Assembly (NCBI GenBank): GCA_948847595.1
Contig: CAQOGY010000001.1
Coordinates: 1 to 64,000 of the forward strand
Origin: an uncultured Bacteroides sp.
GTDB lineage: Bacteria; Bacteroidota; Bacteroidia; Bacteroidales; Bacteroidaceae
Reading direction: 5' to 3'
Length of the DNA: 64,000 nucleotides
Numbering within the stretch: the first letter of the stretch is position 1; each line of letters starts with the position of its first letter. Below are positions 60,310 through 64,000 of the stretch, one piece after another. The position numbers were made by a program, and so were the translations under genes. The notes under the pieces were generated by a model, which had not been told where the DNA came from, did not search any database, and saw nothing but the letters and a program-made list of their open reading frames with translations.

Positions 60310-61191
60310 ATGAAGAAGATAATGAATGAGAAGTTGACGATTACGACTTCCAATCCCGTCCGTGCCCGCTTTTATGAATATCCACGTTTCACGTATCCGT
60401 GGCATTTTCATAATGAGTATGAAATTATCTATGTGGAGAAAGGAGAGGGGGATTGTCTCGTAGGTGACAGCATTATCTCTTATTCAAAAGGTGATTTGAT
60501 TCTTTTTGGTTCTGAGCTGCCTCATAGCATGCAGAGTCCGCCGGATAGCGGGGAAGAAGCTGATGACGGAGAAAAATCCGAACTGAAAGTAAAAGGCGTG
60601 AATATTCAGTTCGAGAAAGACTTCATGCATTATTCCATCTCTCAATATTCCCAGTTTATTCCCATCAGGAATCTGTTGGAGGATGCTTGCAGGGGAATTA
60701 AATTCACTGTTACCCGTTCGGGAAAAATCATTAAGTTATTAAAACAGATACCTTCTGCCAAAGGAGCCGACCAAATCATCCTGCTGCTTTCACTCCTGCA
60801 AATGATGGCTACCAGCAATCACAGGAAGTATCTGACTACTTCCCATTATACCCCGTCCCCTTCCATCATGCGTAATGAAAGGATGGAAAAAGTGATTGCC
60901 TATCTGAACAAACATTATACCGAGTCTATCGGCTTGGATGAAATAGCTTCTTACACAGCGATGAATCCCACCGCCTTCTGCCGATACTTTAAAGAAAACA
61001 CAGGAAAGACATTCAAAGAGTATGTGCTTGATATGCGTGTCGGATATGCTTGTAAATTATTGAATAGTAGCATGATGAATATATCGCAAATTAGTGCTAC
61101 CTGCGGATTTGAATCTCCTGTGCATTTCAATCGTATCTTTAAACGGGTGACCGGGATGACGCCGACTGTTTATAGGGAACAGATGGAATAA
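60310..61191 (+). CDS. AraC-family transcriptional regulator with cupin domain
   Basis: This 293-aa regulator has an N-terminal cupin-like sensor (about 20-110: YPWHFHNEYEIIYVEKGEG ... LPHSMQSPPDSG) and a C-terminal AraC double helix-turn-helix (about 190-290: IGLDEIASYTAMNPTAFCRYF and ISQISATCGFESPVHFNRIFK). It is divergent from the SDR-uxuA operon with 119 bp between the starts, and so is the likely regulator of that operon in response to a hexuronate or related sugar. This is inferred from position. The stop lies 2 bp from the convergent toxin gene. Confidence 0.9.
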   Translation: MKKIMNEKLTITTSNPVRARFYEYPRFTYPWHFHNEYEIIYVEKGEGDCLVGDSIISYSKGDLILFGSELPHSMQSPPDSGEEADDGEKSELKVKGVNIQFEKDFMHYSISQYSQFIPIRNLLEDACRGIKFTVTRSGKIIKLLKQIPSAKGADQIILLLSLLQMMATSNHRKYLTTSHYTPSPSIMRNERMEKVIAYLNKHYTESIGLDEIASYTAMNPTAFCRYFKENTGKTFKEYVLDMRVGYACKLLNSSMMNISQISATCGFESPVHFNRIFKRVTGMTPTVYREQME

Positions 61192-61193
61192 CA

Positions 61194-61649
61194 TCAAAGT
61201 TCAGATGATATTTTTCTTATAAATTCTTCGGGAGTTACAATCTCTATTTGGTCATTGTCGGTATAGAAGTCTTTTTTATTCAGAGTTATTAGGTACTCAC
61301 ATTGTTCGGCTATTGCATTTTGATATTGATAACTATCTTCTATATCTGTAAAATTAGCATCCCATATGCCTTTGCTTAATTCTTCATTAGAAATATCGCA
61401 AATATCTGACATTAATAATATGTTATTAAGTATATTACGTAGCTTATCTAAACGTTGCTCTTTGGATAAAGACTCCGTCTTCTTTAGGTACGCTTCTACA
61501 AGATATGTGATTGTGTAAAAAGAACCTTGGGAAATATAACAGTCAATAACACCGTTTTTATATAGGTTATATATACGGGCGATTTCAATGGAATGCGAAC
61601 GATTAGTAATGGATTCCATTAATATATTGGTATCTAAAAATACTCTCAT
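61194..61649 (-). CDS. PIN-domain toxin (VapC-like)
   Basis: This 151-aa protein starts MRVFLDTNILMESI, the classical PIN start with the first catalytic Asp (D6), and keeps the later acidic positions (E48-type in LVEAYLKK, and DANFTDIEDSYQYQNAIA). PIN toxins are Mg-dependent ribonucleases. The gene overlaps the upstream 91-aa gene by 4 bp (ATGA), the usual coupling of a type II toxin-antitoxin pair. Target RNA unknown. Confidence 0.85.
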   Translation of the reverse strand: MRVFLDTNILMESITNRSHSIEIARIYNLYKNGVIDCYISQGSFYTITYLVEAYLKKTESLSKEQRLDKLRNILNNILLMSDICDISNEELSKGIWDANFTDIEDSYQYQNAIAEQCEYLITLNKKDFYTDNDQIEIVTPEEFIRKISSEL

Positions 61650-61921
61650 TCTAAGTTGAATTTTTCTTTTAAAATATTACCTCTCATATCTTCCCAGGGA
61701 ATTTCAGAATCAATGCTTCCTATTAGGGATTGGCTATCGAACAATTCTCTTCTTTTTTTTCTGGTAAGATTAATTTGTCCCTCTTTTTCTTTTTGAAACT
61801 GCATGTACTGTTTTAGTACATCAACGTTTTCTTCTTCTCTGATGGACTTAATAATTTTGCGCCTTATATTTTTGATATACGACTGAGAATAATATTCACC
61901 TATGGGTTCTTCTGCTTTCAT
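61646..61921 (-). CDS. Probable antitoxin of the PIN-domain pair
   Basis: This 91-aa hydrophilic, highly charged protein (KNIRRKIIKSIREEEN ... LTRKKRRELFDSQS ... IPWEDMRGNIL) precedes the PIN toxin and overlaps it by 4 bp. I see no classical ribbon-helix-helix or AbrB motif, so antitoxin identity rests on the position. It is the first gene of the pair; a palindrome next to its -7 box may be its operator. Confidence 0.65.
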   Translation of the reverse strand: MKAEEPIGEYYSQSYIKNIRRKIIKSIREEENVDVLKQYMQFQKEKEGQINLTRKKRRELFDSQSLIGSIDSEIPWEDMRGNILKEKFNLE

Positions 61922-61945
61922 ATCTTGCTCTGTTTACAATCTAAA

Positions 61946-61965
61946 CAAAGATACTATTTAAATAG
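61946..61965 (-). promoter_or_regulatory. Promoter and palindrome of the toxin-antitoxin pair
   Basis: The minus strand reads TATCTTTG at 61953-61946. Directly upstream, within the -33/-7 spacer, lies the perfect 12-bp palindrome CTATTTAAATAG (61954-61965). Such a site could serve autorepression by the antitoxin complex. Confidence 0.5.
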
Positions 61966-61997
61966 CGGAACTAAAAATTATATTTTATTTTTTATCG

Positions 61998-62005
61998 TAT
62001 ATTTG
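61998..62005 (+). promoter_or_regulatory. -7 box of the second GH97 gene
   Basis: TATATTTG matches TAnnTTTG and lies 54 bp before ATG 62059. The -33 box is weak (T-rich). Confidence 0.45.
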
Positions 62006-62058
62006 ATGTTGAGTATAATTTCTTCCCCGTTCGTATATAATAAGAAAGAAGAATAAAC

Positions 62059-64000
62059 ATGAACGTAAATAGAATGAAGAAAAGATTTTTGCTTTTGTTG
62101 CTGGTGATACCGGCATTGTTGAAAGCGCAGGATGTGATGACAGAAACCCGTCAGGAACTGACGTCTCCCGATGGGGCTTATCGTTTTACCTTTTATCAGC
62201 GTGCGGTAGGAGAGGATAATGCACAAATGTATTATACCTTGACTTATAAGAACCGTCCGGTGATTGAAGAAAGTAAATTGGGTGTTCTGATTGAAAATCA
62301 GTTGTTTGAGTCGGCGTTGGGGGTTCCGAATGATACTTGTCATTTTTGGTGTGAAAATCTCAAGTTGACAGGGACAGAACAACGAAAAACGGATGAGATA
62401 TGGAAGCCTGTGTACGGGGAACGTGCGGAAGTACGTGATTGCTACAATGAGATGACTTTGAAATTCAAGAAGGGAGAAGGGAATGGCAACCAGGACGGCG
62501 GCTATGATAAGCGTAAGAATTACTTTATGAACATTATCGTTCGTGCCTATAATGAAGGAGTTGCTTTCCGTTATCATTTCCCGGAAACGACAAACGGGCT
62601 TTTCTTGCATATCGTCGGCGAACAGACCAGTTTCACAATGCCTGAAGGAACGATGGCTTATTACGAGCGTTGGGCACAAGGCCCTTGCGTACTTCGTCCG
62701 TTGGAAGGATGGGGAAAAGAGGAGAGTGAACGTCCGTTGACCTTGAAACTGCCTGATGGATTATCAGTAGCCTTATTGGAAGCGGAAATGGTGGATTATG
62801 CCCGTGGCAAGTTCCGTTTATCGGTAGAGAAACCTTCCACTTTGGAGACAAGTCTGTATAGCAGCGTCGATATTATTTCTCCTTACAGCACTCCGTGGCG
62901 TGTCATCATGGTCGGCGAACGTCCGGTTGATTTGATTAATAACAATGATATTGTCTTGAATCTGAATCCGGCTTGCAAACTGGCTGATACTTCCTGGATT
63001 AAACCCGGAAAAGTATTCCGTTCGGGCGACCTGAAACAGGATAGGGTGAAAGCAGCCATTGACTTCGCGGCAGAGCGTGGCATCCAGTATGTGCACATGG
63101 ATGCAGGTTGGTACGGGCCGGAAATGAAGATGAGTTCGGATGCCACTACTGTTTCTCCGGACAAAGACCTCGATATACCCGCTTTGTGTAAATATGCCGA
63201 ATCGAAAGGAATCGGACTTATGGTGTATGTCAATCAGCGTGCGTTGGTGCAGCAGTTGGATACTTTATTGCCTTTGTATAAGAAATGGGGATTGAAAGGT
63301 ATCAAGTTCGGGTTTGTGCAGATTGGTAATCAGCGATGGAGCACCTGGCTGCATGATGCAGTCCGTAAATGTGGAGAATATGGCCTGATGGTAGATATTC
63401 ATGATGAGTATCGCCCGACAGGTTTCAGCCGTACCTATCCCAACCTGATGACACAGGAAGGTATCCGTGGAAATGAAGAAATGCCGGATGCGACACACAA
63501 TACGACTCTTCCTTTTACCCGTTTCCTTGCAGGCGCAGGAGATTATACGCTATGTTATTTCAATAACCGGGTGAAGAATACGAAAGCACATCAGTTGGCA
63601 ATGGCAGCAGTGTATTACAGTCCTTTGCAATTTATGTACTGGTATGACAGACCGGAATTCTATAAAGGAGAAGAAGAACTGGAATTTTGGAAAGCCATTC
63701 CGAGTATATGGGGTGACAGTCGTGCATTGGATGGAGAAATTGGTGAATATATCGTTCAGGCTCGTCGCTCAGGAAATGACTGGTTTGTAGGGGCAATGAC
63801 GAACACCGAACCCCGTACTGTTACATTGACTACGGATTTTCTGGAATCGGGGAAAAAGTATATGCTTCATCTGTACGAAGATGACGACAAATTGAATACA
63901 CGTACGAAAGTGCGCAGTACCCATAAAAAGATAAAGGCAGGCGATAAGCTCGTCTTGAAGTTGAAAGCAAGTGGTGGAGCCGCGTTACATTTTACTCCGT
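62059..64000 (+). CDS. GH97 glycoside hydrolase (partial, runs off the right edge)
   Basis: This frame is open for 647 codons to the end of the window. It has a signal peptide (MKKRFLLLLLVIPALLKAQ from ATG 62074, in frame with 62059), the GH97 N-terminal domain (ELTSPDGAYRFTFYQ ... WKPVYGE), the catalytic barrel (YVHMDAGWYGPEMK ... DIHDEYRPTGFSRTYPNLMTQEG) and most of the C-terminal beta domain. Unlike the GH97 at 30391, the nucleophile position reads GIKFGFV, with Gly instead of Asp, while several Glu residues are present (HDEYRPTG, TQEGIRGNEE). This suggests the inverting type, that is alpha-glucosidase-like, rather than retaining alpha-galactosidase. Few residues should be missing at the right edge. 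Confidence 0.88.
   Translation, partial: MNVNRMKKRFLLLLLVIPALLKAQDVMTETRQELTSPDGAYRFTFYQRAVGEDNAQMYYTLTYKNRPVIEESKLGVLIENQLFESALGVPNDTCHFWCENLKLTGTEQRKTDEIWKPVYGERAEVRDCYNEMTLKFKKGEGNGNQDGGYDKRKNYFMNIIVRAYNEGVAFRYHFPETTNGLFLHIVGEQTSFTMPEGTMAYYERWAQGPCVLRPLEGWGKEESERPLTLKLPDGLSVALLEAEMVDYARGKFRLSVEKPSTLETSLYSSVDIISPYSTPWRVIMVGERPVDLINNNDIVLNLNPACKLADTSWIKPGKVFRSGDLKQDRVKAAIDFAAERGIQYVHMDAGWYGPEMKMSSDATTVSPDKDLDIPALCKYAESKGIGLMVYVNQRALVQQLDTLLPLYKKWGLKGIKFGFVQIGNQRWSTWLHDAVRKCGEYGLMVDIHDEYRPTGFSRTYPNLMTQEGIRGNEEMPDATHNTTLPFTRFLAGAGDYTLCYFNNRVKNTKAHQLAMAAVYYSPLQFMYWYDRPEFYKGEEELEFWKAIPSIWGDSRALDGEIGEYIVQARRSGNDWFVGAMTNTEPRTVTLTTDFLESGKKYMLHLYEDDDKLNTRTKVRSTHKKIKAGDKLVLKLKASGGAALHFTP

Noticed and set aside
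1..64000. Insertion sequences, prophage or conjugative element genes.
   Set aside because: No transposase, integrase, mobilisation or phage structural gene was recognised anywhere in the window.

Overview
The window looks like chromosome of a gut Bacteroides (B. thetaiotaomicron/ovatus/xylanisolvens type). The evidence is the Bacteroidota-only gene families (SusC/SusD pairs, hybrid two-component sensors fused to an AraC domain, GH97, DUF3575), repeated promoter boxes of the Bacteroides type (-7 TAnnTTTG), and moderate-to-low GC. Nearly all of it is coding.

Layout. 140-227 is a tRNA-Ser(GGA). 309-4493 (minus strand) is a three-gene [FeFe] hydrogenase operon, hndC-hndD-hndA, facing away from everything that follows. 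4656-7412 is a heparinase II/III-like lyase. 7641-12645 is a three-gene envelope operon: a DUF3575 protein, an OmpA-like protein with repeats, and a protein made of four tandem copies of one beta-barrel unit. 12847-58036 is a large polysaccharide utilization locus (PUL). 58148-60190 (minus) is a hexuronate operon (SDR reductase, then mannonate dehydratase), with a divergent AraC regulator at 60310-61191. 61194-61921 (minus) is a PIN-domain toxin-antitoxin pair. A second GH97 gene starts at 62059 and runs off the right edge.

The PUL is built from two paralogous cassettes. Cassette A holds hybrid sensor 1 (12847), a beta-helix hydrolase (17149), an ECF sigma factor (18962), SusC (19533), SusD (22813), two TIG-repeat surface lipoproteins (24604, 25817) and an alginate-lyase-fold enzyme (27338). 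Cassette B holds hybrid sensor 2 (34411), a small lipoprotein (38612), an ECF sigma factor (39225), SusC (39805), SusD (43078), two TIG lipoproteins (44902, 46136), an alginate-lyase-fold enzyme (48271) and a beta-helix hydrolase (49706). Between and after them lie a five-bladed-propeller protein, a GH97, a third lyase with a CBM6-like tail, a GH78 rhamnosidase and a tandem GH43. The enzyme mix plus the hexuronate operon point to an acidic glycan containing uronate, L-rhamnose and probably alpha-galactose and furanose/pentose side chains; the exact polymer cannot be read from sequence.

The most interesting signal is regulatory. The beta-helix hydrolase of cassette A and both ECF sigma genes share one promoter architecture: TGTTAC, then TGTTAC exactly 21 bp later, then a TAnnTTTG -7 box starting exactly 37 bp after the second TGTTAC. 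This is what a shared HTCS operator would look like. It implies an HTCS-to-ECF-sigma cascade, because the sigma genes have no anti-sigma partner and the SusC proteins lack the N-terminal signalling (STN) domain. Other unexplained structures are a nested inverted repeat at 18615-18796 that shares a 17-mer with 38503-38519, and a mirror-symmetric 22-bp-period repeat array at 51209-51298.
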